Source: a virus
IMG/VR virus record: IMGVR_UViG_3300037487_000539
Span: 1-40,700 of that record
Strand: one strand, 5' to 3'
Length of the DNA: 40,700 nucleotides
The position numbers and the translations under genes were made by a program. A model generated the notes under the pieces. That model ran no database searches. It was not told the origin of the DNA and saw only the letters and a program-made list of their open reading frames with translations. The stretch's first letter is position 1, and each line of letters starts with the position of its first letter. This document shows positions 29,879-36,477 of the stretch, piece after piece.

Positions 29879-30379
29879 CTAGGAAGGCGCAGGAGGGCCC
29901 TTTGCCCCTTCCGGGTAGGTAGGTAGCGCGACCATGGCCGGAGCCGCCTCTAGCGCCGTCTGGGGCCGCAGCAGGGCCATCACCTCTAAGACTAGGGGGC
30001 TCGCCTCCAACTTGGACCCGTCCGCCGCCGAATGTTGGAGGCGTTCGCCCCACACGGCTGGGGAATAACGTGCGAGGATTTTGAACCTTGCATCCGCGCG
30101 GGCTTTATCTCTGGACGCCTCAGAGGGGACGCCGGGCACTGGCGCCAAACCGTCTACGATGTCCAAGATACTGGCCCCGATAAAATCGAAGCCTGCCGCC
30201 CGTGCGTCTTCCACCGCCTCGTCGAGGTCGGGCCTGTTTAAACGCCAATCTTTGAAAGTGCTGGGTGGCACGTCAATGTCCGGCATCCGCAGCACCTTCG
30301 CCAGCAAGACCCCTGACGTGAGGCGTTCGAGAATTAAATCACAAAGCTCGTTTACACGCTCTGGGGCATAAGGTGGCAT
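29879..30379 (-). CDS. terS: Terminase small subunit, Sf6-type
   Basis: A 166-residue protein. It follows the phage Sf6 TerS pattern: MPPYAPERVNELCDLILERLTSG, then LAKVLRMPDIDVPPSTFKDWRLNRPDLDEAVEDARA (the DNA-binding helical part), AAGFDFIGASILDIVDG, KARADARFKILARYSPAVWGERLQ, and a C-terminal section. TerS selects phage DNA for packaging and recruits the large subunit. The ATG at 30379 follows an AGGAG site. It lies about 3.2 kb upstream of the large subunit on the same strand, with five opposite-strand genes in between, an unusual split for this pair. A copy of GTTTACACG lies inside the 5' end of the gene. Confidence 0.8.
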   Translation of the reverse strand: MPPYAPERVNELCDLILERLTSGVLLAKVLRMPDIDVPPSTFKDWRLNRPDLDEAVEDARAAGFDFIGASILDIVDGLAPVPGVPSEASRDKARADARFKILARYSPAVWGERLQHSAADGSKLEASPLVLEVMALLRPQTALEAAPAMVALPTYPEGAKGPPAPS

Positions 30380-30621
30380 TGAGGGCTCGCTCCTGCGGAC
30401 TGTGGGCGACCAGTCTATCAGATCGAGCCTACCCGCGCCACGTCTCCCCCCGGCCCCGGCTAAGGGCTACCGGAACGACGTACGAGGGGGTCCGCTAGAG
30501 CCTGCACCCTCCAGGGCTAATTGCGCCATCGCCGCCCACCCTGCACCCTCAAGGGCGGCAGCACGCAACGCCACTTGCAACGCAGCACCAACGCAACGCA
30601 GCGCCGTGCAACACGCAACAC

Positions 30622-30659
30622 CACGAGGGCCCCTACTACGTAGGGGGAGGCCCCTCGTG
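30622..30659. other. Long imperfect hairpin
   Basis: CACGAGGG pairs with the CCCTCGTG end (30622-30629 with 30652-30659), and CCCCTAC pairs with GTAGGGG inside it (30630-30636 with 30640-30646) around a 3-base loop, with a small bulge on the right arm. The flanks GCAACAC and GTTGTTGC extend the dyad with one bulge. Confidence 0.6.
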
Positions 30660-30687
30660 TTGTTGCCCGTGTTGCAGCAGGGGGCGC

Positions 30688-30729
30688 TGCAACATCTGCA
30701 ACACGTTGCATCACGTTGCAGATGTTGCA
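30688..30729. other. Perfect 15-bp inverted repeat with GCAAC/GTTGC arms
   Basis: TGCAACATCTGCAAC (30688-30702) and GTTGCAGATGTTGCA (30715-30729) are exact reverse complements separated by 12 bases. Each arm contains two GCAAC words. A protein binding GCAAC as a dimer could use this site; an RNA hairpin is the other reading. Confidence 0.75.
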
Positions 30730-30778
30730 CGTTGCCCACCATCAAGGTGCAGCGTTTACACGCCCCAACTTATCCCCA

Positions 30779-30808
30779 TTGCACCCGACTGGTCCCTGTG
30801 TGTATAAC
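30779..30808 (+). promoter_or_regulatory. Putative promoter for the early gene run
   Basis: TTGCAC (30779-30784) and TATAAC (30803-30808) with an 18-base spacer. The -10 is strong (5/6) and the -35 weak (3/6). It lies about 45 bases before ATG 30855, downstream of the inverted repeat, which could act as an operator. Confidence 0.4.
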
Positions 30809-30854
30809 CCTCGAACGGTGGCCAACGCGGCCCCCGCAAAGGAGACCTGAGACC

Positions 30855-31022
30855 ATGACCACGATCTACCGAGGCTTCGACATCACCCCCGTCGCCGGGG
30901 GCTTCACGATCCACAGCGGCGGCGGCTACCCCGTCGTGACGGAAGTCTTCGCGAGCGAAGAGGCCGCGATGAACCGGATTGATCAAATGCGCAAAGCCGC
31001 CAACCTCGCCAAGGAGACCTGA
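30855..31022 (+). CDS. Small protein of unknown function
   Basis: A 55-residue protein: MTTIYRGFDITPVAGGFTIH..., a beta hairpin followed by a helix (SEEAAMNRIDQMRKAANLAKE). This is a pattern known from small phage proteins (YRGxDI...GGxxI), but the function is unknown to me. The stop codon TGA lies inside the leader GGAGACCTGAC of the next gene, so the last residues (KET) are encoded by that ribosome-binding site. Confidence 0.65.
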   Translation: MTTIYRGFDITPVAGGFTIHSGGGYPVVTEVFASEEAAMNRIDQMRKAANLAKET

Positions 31023-31023
31023 C

Positions 31024-31407
31024 ATGCTGAAATTCAATGCCCGCGACCGCGCCCGCCTTGCCAGCGCCCTCGACGAGGCCGAGACCATCCATGCCGAGTT
31101 CGAGATGGCATCGGCGGACTATAACAACCTGATCGCCCACCTCTCCGAGAGGTTCGCCGAGGCCAGTGAGGTCGCGCGCGGCATCGTCGAAGACGCCGCG
31201 TTCGCCGCCGACGAGTACCACGACCTGAAGTCAGAGGCGTGGCAAGAGGGCGACCGCGGACAGGCCTACGCCGAATGGCGTGACCGCCTCCAGCAAGTCG
31301 CCGAGGCCGTCAGCGACGTGCTGGAGGCCGAAGAGACCACCTCGCCCGACCGGCCCGACTGGTTCGACGATCTGGCCGACGACGAGCTGTTGCAGTTCAA
31401 TTTCTAG
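31024..31407 (+). CDS. Acidic helical protein of unknown function
   Basis: A 127-residue, acidic, apparently all-helical protein (MLKFNARDRARLASALDEAETIHAEF...), with coiled-coil-like stretches (RGIVEDAAFAADEYHDLKSE, RLQQVAEAVSDVLEAEE). The C-terminus ends WFDDLADDELLQFNF, an acidic-hydrophobic tail of the sort that binds SSB-like or helicase partners, though this is only a resemblance. It has a leader start and sits one gene before the helicase. Confidence 0.6.
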   Translation: MLKFNARDRARLASALDEAETIHAEFEMASADYNNLIAHLSERFAEASEVARGIVEDAAFAADEYHDLKSEAWQEGDRGQAYAEWRDRLQQVAEAVSDVLEAEETTSPDRPDWFDDLADDELLQFNF

Positions 31408-31438
31408 ACCCTCGACCTAACGGGCTCAACGCCCCCGC

Positions 31439-31484
31439 GCCCCGGAGCCGCAGAACGCGGTGGCCGGGGCCAAGGCGTGTAAAC
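31439..31484 (+). promoter_or_regulatory. CCCCGGAGCC hairpin leader with a GTGTAAACG word, copy 1
   Basis: GCCCCGG (31439-31445) pairs with CCGGGGC (31464-31470), with a nested CCGC/GCGG hairpin. CAAGGCGTGTAAACGC follows directly. A related element stands at 33450-33493. Confidence 0.6.
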
Positions 31485-31535
31485 GCGCAGGGCCGATCAT
31501 GGCCGACGCGCCTCTGACACTGGAGACCAACGATC

Positions 31536-33038
31536 ATGGCATTTACCCCCACCGCCCAGCAGCAGGCGTTCCTCGCCGCCCTGACCGACACCACCGAGAA
31601 CCTCGCCCTTGAGGCCCGCGCCGGGTGCGGCAAGACCTCGACCATCATGCTCGGGGTTGACGCCCTGCGCGCAGCGAACGAGCGCACGCGCATATTGGTG
31701 TGCGCCTTCAATGCCGCCATCGTGAAGGAGATCGACGGCAAGCTACGGGACGCCGGGCACGGCTTTCCTGCCGTGCAGGCCAAGACCGCCCACGGGCTGG
31801 GCACTAGCCTCCTGAAAGACGCCTACGGGTTCGACACGAAGCGCGACCTCAATGCCCACAAAGTGCGCGACTTGATACAGGCCGCAGCGGGCTCGAACGC
31901 CCTCTACGGGGCCTACACCCAGCAGATCACCAAGTTGGTGCAGATGGGCAAGCAGGCCGCGATAGGGGTGTTCGGACGGGTGGACGACCACACGATCTGG
32001 TACGGGCTGGCGGCGCACCACAACATCGAACTGGACGACAACCACGCCCTGATCGTCGCCGCCGCGCAGGACGTTTACACGCGCAGCAGTGAAGACCTCT
32101 CGACCTTCGACTTCGACGACATGATCCTGATCCCTCTGCTGCGCCGCCTGACGACCAAGTGGCCCGCCGACGTGGTGTTCGTGGACGAGGCGCAAGACCT
32201 GTCCCCCGCCCGGCAGGCGCTCATCGGCAAGTTTGTCAAACCCCGCTACGGGCGGCTGGTCATCGTCGGCGACCCCGCACAGGCCATCTACGGCTTCGCG
32301 GGGGCTGACGCACAGTCGCTCTCGAACCTGATCCGTGAGTATGACGCGACCGTGCTGCCGCTCTCGGTGACGTGGCGCTGCCCCAAGGCCGTCGTGCGGG
32401 CCGCGCAGGCCTATGTGCCCGACATCACCGCTGCCGACAGCGCGCCCGAGGGCAGTGTCTCGGAGATGATGCTGCTGCCGGAGACGCTGGAGCCGGGCCG
32501 CGATGCGGTCCTCTGCCGCAACACCGCGCCCCTGATCTCGACCGCCTACGCCCTGATCCGGGGCGGCACGCCCGCCCGCGTCGAGGGCCGGGACATCGGC
32601 GAGGGTCTGGCGGCACTGGCGCGCCGCTGGAAGGTGCGGACCTGCGCCGAGTTGATGGCGAAGCTGGCGGTCCACGAGACACGCGAACTGGCCAAGCTGG
32701 ACGGCACGCCCGACGAGCTGGAGCAGGCCGAAAAGCTGCGCGACCGCCTCGACACCCTGCGCGAGATCATCCTCGCCTGTCAGTCGCGCGACGAGCATCT
32801 GGTGACCGACGTGGTGTCGGCCATCGCCGCCCTGTTCGGTGACGACGTGAAGGGGGCCGTGGTGCTGGCGACCTACCACAAGTCCAAGGGCCGGGAGTGG
32901 CGGCGGGTGTTCTTGTTCGAACACTTCACCCGCTGCCCCTCTAAGGCCGCGCGCCAGCCGTGGCAGTTGGAGCAAGAGGCCAACCTCGCCTACGTCGCCA
33001 TCACCCGCGCACAAGAGGAGCTTGTGTACATCGGCTAA
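31536..33038 (+). CDS. UvrD/Rep-type superfamily 1 DNA helicase
   Basis: A 500-residue protein with the helicase motifs in order: ARAGCGKT (27-34, Walker A), FVDEAQDL (215-222, Walker B), GDPAQAIYGFAGA (245-257, motif III), LSVTWRCP (motif IV), TYHKSKGREWRRVFL (motif V) and YVAITRAQEEL (motif VI, with the arginine finger). It lacks the large 1B/2B insertions of full-length UvrD, which makes it shorter than cellular UvrD. It should unwind DNA 3' to 5' during phage replication or recombination. Start: ATG at 31536 with the variant leader GGAGACCAACGATC. It follows a hairpin element. Confidence 0.9.
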   Translation: MAFTPTAQQQAFLAALTDTTENLALEARAGCGKTSTIMLGVDALRAANERTRILVCAFNAAIVKEIDGKLRDAGHGFPAVQAKTAHGLGTSLLKDAYGFDTKRDLNAHKVRDLIQAAAGSNALYGAYTQQITKLVQMGKQAAIGVFGRVDDHTIWYGLAAHHNIELDDNHALIVAAAQDVYTRSSEDLSTFDFDDMILIPLLRRLTTKWPADVVFVDEAQDLSPARQALIGKFVKPRYGRLVIVGDPAQAIYGFAGADAQSLSNLIREYDATVLPLSVTWRCPKAVVRAAQAYVPDITAADSAPEGSVSEMMLLPETLEPGRDAVLCRNTAPLISTAYALIRGGTPARVEGRDIGEGLAALARRWKVRTCAELMAKLAVHETRELAKLDGTPDELEQAEKLRDRLDTLREIILACQSRDEHLVTDVVSAIAALFGDDVKGAVVLATYHKSKGREWRRVFLFEHFTRCPSKAARQPWQLEQEANLAYVAITRAQEELVYIG

Positions 33039-33083
33039 ATAGGCCCCTTGCACCCCCCAGGGTGCGGTGCTAGGTATCGTTTC

Positions 33084-33109
33084 GCCGGGGGGCAATCACG
33101 CCCCCCGGC
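33084..33109 (+). promoter_or_regulatory. Perfect 10-bp hairpin before gene 33131
   Basis: GCCGGGGGGC (33084-33093) and GCCCCCCGGC (33100-33109) form a perfect stem with a 6-base loop, just before GGAGACCTGAC. It is also preceded by a short GCACCC/GGGTGC hairpin after the helicase stop. Confidence 0.65.
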
Positions 33110-33130
33110 CCCTCTACCGGAGACCTGACT

Positions 33131-33418
33131 ATGACCACCTATCCCAAGTTCCGCCTGACCATCGGCTACCGCTCTTGGCTGATCGACGCCGCCTCCGCCG
33201 CCAAGGTGATGGACGTGCTCGCCGCCGCCATCCCCGTCGGCACCAACTGGGTGGGCGACGAGACCGTCCACCACGTCCTCGAAAAGGACGAGAGCCTGTC
33301 GCTCGAGCAGGTCACCCGCAAGGTGATGACCTCCGTCGAGTACGACATCGCCTACGACGCCGCCGAAGCGGCCAAGGTGGCCAAGAAGGCCAAGGAGGCG
33401 GCAGAACAGGAGGCCTGA
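33131..33418 (+). CDS. Small protein of unknown function
   Basis: A 95-residue protein (MTTYPKFRLTIGYRSWLIDAASAAKVMDVLAAAIPVG...). An N-terminal strand-rich part is followed by a C-terminal Ala/Lys-rich helix (EAAKVAKKAKEAAEQEA). No family recognised. It stands after a strong hairpin and has the leader motif. Confidence 0.6.
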   Translation: MTTYPKFRLTIGYRSWLIDAASAAKVMDVLAAAIPVGTNWVGDETVHHVLEKDESLSLEQVTRKVMTSVEYDIAYDAAEAAKVAKKAKEAAEQEA

Positions 33419-33449
33419 GCCCCTCACCCCAGCGGACGACCCGCCCGAG

Positions 33450-33493
33450 CCCCGGAGCCTCGAAAGAGGTGGCCGGGGTCAAGGCGTGTAAAC
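33450..33493 (+). promoter_or_regulatory. CCCCGGAGCC hairpin leader with a GTGTAAACG word, copy 2
   Basis: CCCCGG (33450-33455) pairs with CCGGGG (33473-33478), and inside it CCTC-GAAA-GAGG forms a GNRA tetraloop hairpin. CAAGGCGTGTAAACGC follows, then GGAGAACCTGAGACC and ATG 33514. The outer sequence (CCCCGGAGCC ... GGTGGCCGGGG) matches copy 1, whereas the inner loop differs but stays paired. Confidence 0.6.
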
Positions 33494-33513
33494 GCAACGG
33501 AGAACCTGAGACC

Positions 33514-33819
33514 ATGCCCAACACCACCTTTTTCCGCAACACCCCGTGGGGCGCTGCCGACCACGTCGAGTGCATCGCGCCCGGCGTCTTTGCCGTCTCG
33601 ACGCCCTCGCACGGGGGCCTGTACCTCGACGACGTGGCACTGGACGCCATCCCCGCCGCCCACCGCGCCTACGCCGCGCGCTGGTCCCACGGCTACGGCG
33701 ACGCATGGTTCGAGGAGGACTGCGCCGCCGCCTGCGTCGTCGCCGCCATGCCCCAACACTTCGCCGCCGACGAGGTCGAGCGCGCCCGCGCCACCGTCGC
33801 CCGCTTCATCGGAGCCTGA
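33514..33819 (+). CDS. Small protein, DUF7007-like
   Basis: A 101-residue protein: MPNTTFFRNTPWGAADHVEC..., with TPWGAADHVECIAPGVFAVS, then TPSHGGLYLDDVALDAIP, and RWSHGYGDAWFEEDCAAACV. The order TPWG ... SHGGxxL ... WFEED resembles the DUF7007 family of phage and plasmid proteins, whose function is unknown. The ATG at 33514 is chosen for its leader; the frame opens much earlier without support. Confidence 0.55.
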   Translation: MPNTTFFRNTPWGAADHVECIAPGVFAVSTPSHGGLYLDDVALDAIPAAHRAYAARWSHGYGDAWFEEDCAAACVVAAMPQHFAADEVERARATVARFIGA

Positions 33820-33823
33820 GACC

Positions 33824-34078
33824 ATGACCCCCGAAGACGCCACGTCGTATCTTGTCATTCTGTTTGGCGTCCTGTGGATTGCCATCGCGATCAAGGAGTA
33901 CCGCAGCGGGTTCGGCAGCGGCTACATGAACGTGGCCATTGCGATAGCGGTGGGCCTGTGCGGTGCCTGCCTCGCCCTGTTCGTTCTGGCCTTCGCCGCA
34001 ATGTTTGTCGTCTCGATCATTGAAATCGCACCGGCCCTCAATCGCCTCATCTCGCAGGCCTGCCTGAACGAGCACTGA
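33824..34078 (+). CDS. Small membrane protein with two or three transmembrane segments
   Basis: An 84-residue protein: YLVILFGVLWIAIAI (9-23) and then NVAIAIAVGLCGACLALFVLAFAAMFVVSII (36-66) are hydrophobic, leaving a short charged loop (KEYRSGFGSGY) between. No signal-peptidase site. It may sit in the inner membrane; superinfection exclusion is one known role for such small early membrane proteins, but nothing in the sequence shows it. The start follows GGAGCCTGAGACC, overlapping the end of the previous gene's leader region. Confidence 0.6.
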   Translation: MTPEDATSYLVILFGVLWIAIAIKEYRSGFGSGYMNVAIAIAVGLCGACLALFVLAFAAMFVVSIIEIAPALNRLISQACLNEH

Positions 34079-34106
34079 TCCCCCTGTCCCACGGAGACCT
34101 GAGACC

Positions 34107-34454
34107 ATGTACCCCAAGAACCTGAGCGACATCACCGACCCCGGCGTCCGCGAGCGCGTGGCCATCGAGCGCCGGATCGTCACCGCCCTGATCGACCACG
34201 CGCTGGCCGAGGGCTACGAACTGAGCGTCGATGACGGCGCGTTCGAGCACCTGTGGACGACCGACCGGGCCAAGGTGATTGACAACATCATGGAGGCCGA
34301 CGAGGACCGGCTCTACCTCCGCAAGGACGGCCACACCGCGTGGGTGTACCTCGTCTACGGCAACAGCGGCTGGGACGTCATCTGTGACTACCACACCCGC
34401 CTTGAGGCCCTGCTGGAGCCCATCAACGTGCTTACCGACAATCTGGAGGGCTAG
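34107..34454 (+). CDS. Acidic protein of unknown function
   Basis: A 115-residue, acidic protein (MYPKNLSDITDPGVRERVAIERRIV...). Alternating helix and strand (LIDHALAEGYELSVDDGAFEH, then DRLYLRKDGHTAWVYLVYGNSGWDVICDYH) suggests a compact alpha/beta fold. No named family. The start has the leader GGAGACCTGAGACC. Confidence 0.6.
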   Translation: MYPKNLSDITDPGVRERVAIERRIVTALIDHALAEGYELSVDDGAFEHLWTTDRAKVIDNIMEADEDRLYLRKDGHTAWVYLVYGNSGWDVICDYHTRLEALLEPINVLTDNLEG

Positions 34455-34459
34455 GGGCC

Positions 34460-34525
34460 TTGGCTATCTTCGCCCTGCTGCTGCTCGTTATTTTCGCCGC
34501 CCTCGTCAAACTCGACGATTGTTGA
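34460..34525 (+). CDS. Possible 21-residue membrane peptide
   Basis: A TTG start after an AGGGG stretch could encode a very hydrophobic peptide, [21 protein letters not shown]. It is small and uses a rare start; only the single membrane-spanning pattern supports it. Confidence 0.2.
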   Translation: MAIFALLLLVIFAALVKLDDC

Positions 34526-34549
34526 CAACCTGCACCGACCTAGTACGGT
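34522..34549 (+). promoter_or_regulatory. Possible promoter before the pentapeptide gene
   Basis: A perfect -35, TTGACA (34522-34527), is followed after 16 bases by TACGGT (34544-34549), a weak -10. A similar pair with an 18-base spacer (TTGACT, TACCGT) precedes the regulator at 37297. Confidence 0.3.
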
Positions 34550-34574
34550 GCGCCTCAAAGGAGACCTGAAGACC

Positions 34575-34985
34575 ATGATTGAGATCAAGCACGAAGAAAC
34601 CGGCGCGGTCCTGCATACCGTTGACGCTGCCGACCTGCGTGGGGCCGACCTGAGCATGGCCGACCTGAGCATGGCCGACCTGTGCTGGGCCGACCTACGC
34701 GGGGCCGACCTGAGCAGGGCCGACCTGAGCGGGGCCAACCTGCGCGGGGCCGACCTGCGCTGGGCCGACCTGAGCGGGGCCGACCTGAGCATGGCCGACC
34801 TGCGCGCTGCCAACCTGCGCGGGGCCGACCTGCTCAGGTCGGCTGAAAATACCGCCCACGCCGATAGCTGCTGGTCTTGGGGGCCGACGCACTACGAGTG
34901 CGCCCTGCGCGAGATCGCTAGGCAACGAGAGGTCATTGAGACGTGGCGCGCGGCCCACATCGAAGCGACGGGGGCAGACCAATGA
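34575..34985 (+). CDS. Pentapeptide-repeat protein
   Basis: A 136-residue protein. From about residue 18 to 85 it has some 14 pentapeptides of the form [20 protein letters not shown], the signature of a right-handed square beta-helix (as in Qnr and MfpA). At the DNA level this is a run of 15- and 30-bp repeats with GGGGCCGACCTG. The N-terminus ([19 protein letters not shown]) is a short cap and the C-terminus an added helix ([19 protein letters not shown]). Such proteins may mimic DNA and bind gyrase, but many have other roles. Start: ATG 34575 by the leader. A short gene overlaps its stop. Confidence 0.85.
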   Translation: MIEIKHEETGAVLHTVDAADLRGADLSMADLSMADLCWADLRGADLSRADLSGANLRGADLRWADLSGADLSMADLRAANLRGADLLRSAENTAHADSCWSWGPTHYECALREIARQREVIETWRAAHIEATGADQ

Positions 34986-35074
34986 CCAGACTATCAGCGC
35001 TATTGATAGCCTTCGGCCTAGCCCTGCTCTGCTGGGCACCCATCCTCGCATTCATATGGAGCGTCACGTCATGA
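34982..35074 (+). CDS. Small membrane peptide
   Basis: A 30-residue frame starting [20 protein letters not shown], one hydrophobic segment with a basic N-terminus. Its start overlaps the stop of the pentapeptide gene (ATGA), and its stop overlaps the next start (ATGA), so it is likely translated by coupling. It could be a single-span membrane peptide or a lipoprotein-free signal anchor. No family recognised. Confidence 0.4.
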   Translation: MTRLSALLIAFGLALLCWAPILAFIWSVTS

Positions 35075-35166
35075 CTAACGAGGACAAAGCCGCGCACATC
35101 ATCGCCCCGCCGAGCACTTTGCAGAAAGTGCAAATTGCTCCCCTGCCAGCCGGTGAGGATAAGTGA
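35071..35166 (+). CDS. Small protein of unknown function
   Basis: A 31-residue frame ([20 protein letters not shown]...), acidic and then Pro-rich. It is part of a chain of overlapping stop/start codons (ATGA at 35071, TGATG at 35166), which is the only support for its being a gene. Confidence 0.4.
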   Translation: MTNEDKAAHIIAPPSTLQKVQIAPLPAGEDK

Positions 35167-35372
35167 TGAACCCGGTTGATCTTCGCCGCTTTCGCGACCC
35201 AACCCCCGCCATGCTTAAAGCCGCATGGTCCGCCATGCACGCCACACCGTCGGGCGAGTGGAAGCGCCTGAAGGCATCCGGCGCATCTCCGCGCGAACTG
35301 TTCGACGCCAAGATGCTTCCGCGTTGGCAGGCGATGGTGGATCATATCTTGAAGTCAGAGGATAAGCCGTGA
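35166..35372 (+). CDS. Small basic protein of unknown function
   Basis: A 68-residue protein: MNPVDLRRFRDPTPAMLKAAWSAMHATPSGEWKRLKASG... It is basic and helical and resembles the short proteins encoded near phage replication genes, with no family I can name. Start overlap (TGATG) with the previous frame and GTG/TGA overlap with the next give tight coupling. Confidence 0.5.
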   Translation: MNPVDLRRFRDPTPAMLKAAWSAMHATPSGEWKRLKASGASPRELFDAKMLPRWQAMVDHILKSEDKP

Positions 35373-35623
35373 GCGCGCCCACCATGGCCTCCATCGTGGC
35401 CGACGTGGCCGCAGCGCACCGTCTGCCGGTCTCCGTCCTGATGGGCCGCAGCCGGTACAAGCAAGACGTGCGGGCTCGGCAGGAGGCCATCTGGCGCTGC
35501 CGGGAGGTCCGGCAGGACGACGGCAGGCACCGCTACGCCCTGCAACAGATCGGCCAGTTTTTTAAGCGCCACCACACCACCATCATCCATGCGTGTAAAC
35601 GCCACCTAGAGAGGACGACCTGA
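35369..35623 (+). CDS. DnaA domain IV-like DNA-binding protein
   Basis: An 84-residue protein starting at GTG 35369 (overlapping the previous stop). It matches the C-terminal DNA-binding domain of DnaA: IVADVAAAHRLPVSVLMGRSRY (8-29) with the SR...Q basic loop, RARQEAIWRCREV (35-47), and the signature YALQQIGQFFKRHHTTIIHA (56-75), which corresponds to the xxIGxxFxxRxHTTVxHA helix of DnaA. The AAA+ part is missing, so it cannot by itself melt an origin. Such stand-alone proteins may bind DnaA boxes in the phage or host origin and steer replication. The gene precedes the Tas-like gene by one base. Confidence 0.75.
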   Translation: MSAPTMASIVADVAAAHRLPVSVLMGRSRYKQDVRARQEAIWRCREVRQDDGRHRYALQQIGQFFKRHHTTIIHACKRHLERTT

Positions 35624-35624
35624 C

Positions 35625-36473
35625 ATGACTGACGCCATTAACACCCACGACGTTGACGCCCCGAGCCTCGGTGTAATCCAAGAGGCCATTCGTAAACTCA
35701 CCAAGGACGAAAAGTTCGCCGGGATTGTTCTCGGCAAGGACGAGGCACGCTTCCTCGTGGACGCCTACTATCAACTGCAGGACAACCGCATCCGCAACGA
35801 CGCGCAGGTCCGCTCAATGGCCAAGGACGGCGAGCCCCACGCGGTCATTCAATGGTTGGCCGACATGAACCGCACCCTAGAGGACCAGATCAAGGCGGCG
35901 CTGGATGTCTACAGTGCCAACGATCCGGTAGGTAAATGGTTGCGGGCGCAGGTCGGTATCGGTCCTGTCATCGCGGCGGGTCTGCTGGCCCACCTCGACA
36001 TCACCAAGGCCGAGACGGCGGGCGCGTTCTGGAGCTTCGCTGGGATGGAGCCTAGCAAGGTCTGGAACAAGGGCGAGAAGCGCCCGTGGAACGCGGCGCT
36101 GAAGGTGCTGTGCTGGAAGGCAGGCGAGAGCTTCGTCAAGGTCTCTGGTAACGAGCGGGCGACCTACAGCAAGTTTTATAAGGCGCGTAAGCTGCAGGAG
36201 ATCGAGAAGAACGAGCGCGGCGACTTTGCAGCGCAGGCGGCGGACATCCTGACCAAGAAGAAGATCGGCAAGGATACGGACGCCTACAAGGCGTACATCC
36301 AAGGCAAGCTGCCACCGGCCCACATCCATGCACGGGCGACCCGGTACGCTGTTAAGCTGCTGTTGGCCCACCTGCACGAGGTCATGTACGTCCAACACCA
36401 CGGACGCCAGCCGCCTCTGCCCTACGCGATTGGCATTCTAGGCCACGCGCATAAGATCAGCCCGATAAGTTAG
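35625..36473 (+). CDS. Tas-like protein with a Nop/IS110-type core (TasA candidate)
   Basis: A 282-residue protein. Residues 40-100 are helical (EARFLVDAYYQLQDNRIRND). Residues 104-120 (KWLRAQVGIGPVIAAGL) and the following segment (FWSFAGMEPSKVW, KRPWNAALKVLCWK) match the helix-hairpin-helix core shared by IS110-type transposases (the Transposase_20 domain) and the Nop domain of box C/D RNPs. It lacks the IS110 RuvC-like DEDD domain and any HNH. Residues 232-252 (AHIHARATRYAVKLLLAHLHE) are a further conserved helix. Directly downstream is a 36-bp dual-repeat array. This protein-plus-array pair is the TIGR-Tas layout; a Tas with no nuclease is TasA-type, expected to bind DNA with its RNA without cutting. 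The start is ATG 35625 with leader GAGGACGACCTGAC. Confidence 0.75.
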   Translation: MTDAINTHDVDAPSLGVIQEAIRKLTKDEKFAGIVLGKDEARFLVDAYYQLQDNRIRNDAQVRSMAKDGEPHAVIQWLADMNRTLEDQIKAALDVYSANDPVGKWLRAQVGIGPVIAAGLLAHLDITKAETAGAFWSFAGMEPSKVWNKGEKRPWNAALKVLCWKAGESFVKVSGNERATYSKFYKARKLQEIEKNERGDFAAQAADILTKKKIGKDTDAYKAYIQGKLPPAHIHARATRYAVKLLLAHLHEVMYVQHHGRQPPLPYAIGILGHAHKISPIS

Positions 36474-36477
36474 GGCT

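Larger units (their letters stand above)
30380..30854. other. Non-coding structured region between divergent genes
   Basis: 475 bases without a gene, between the terminase small subunit (minus) and a plus-strand gene. It is filled with GCAAC and GTTGC words (from about 30550 to 30740), two large hairpins (30622-30659 and 30688-30729), a GTTTACACG word (30754) and a putative promoter (30779-30808). The dyads and repeated words fit an origin of replication or a regulatory region; no Rep site consensus was recognised. Confidence 0.6.

Noticed and set aside
31743-33095. 450-codon minus-strand frame
   Set aside because: It lies antisense to the helicase gene, whose motifs are clear; the frame is a by-product of high G+C codon use.
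35625-36473. Active IS110 transposase
   Set aside because: The core resembles the IS110 C-terminal domain, but the N-terminal RuvC-like DEDD part is not seen, and there are no element ends or bridge-RNA-like flanks. A phage Tas protein fits better.
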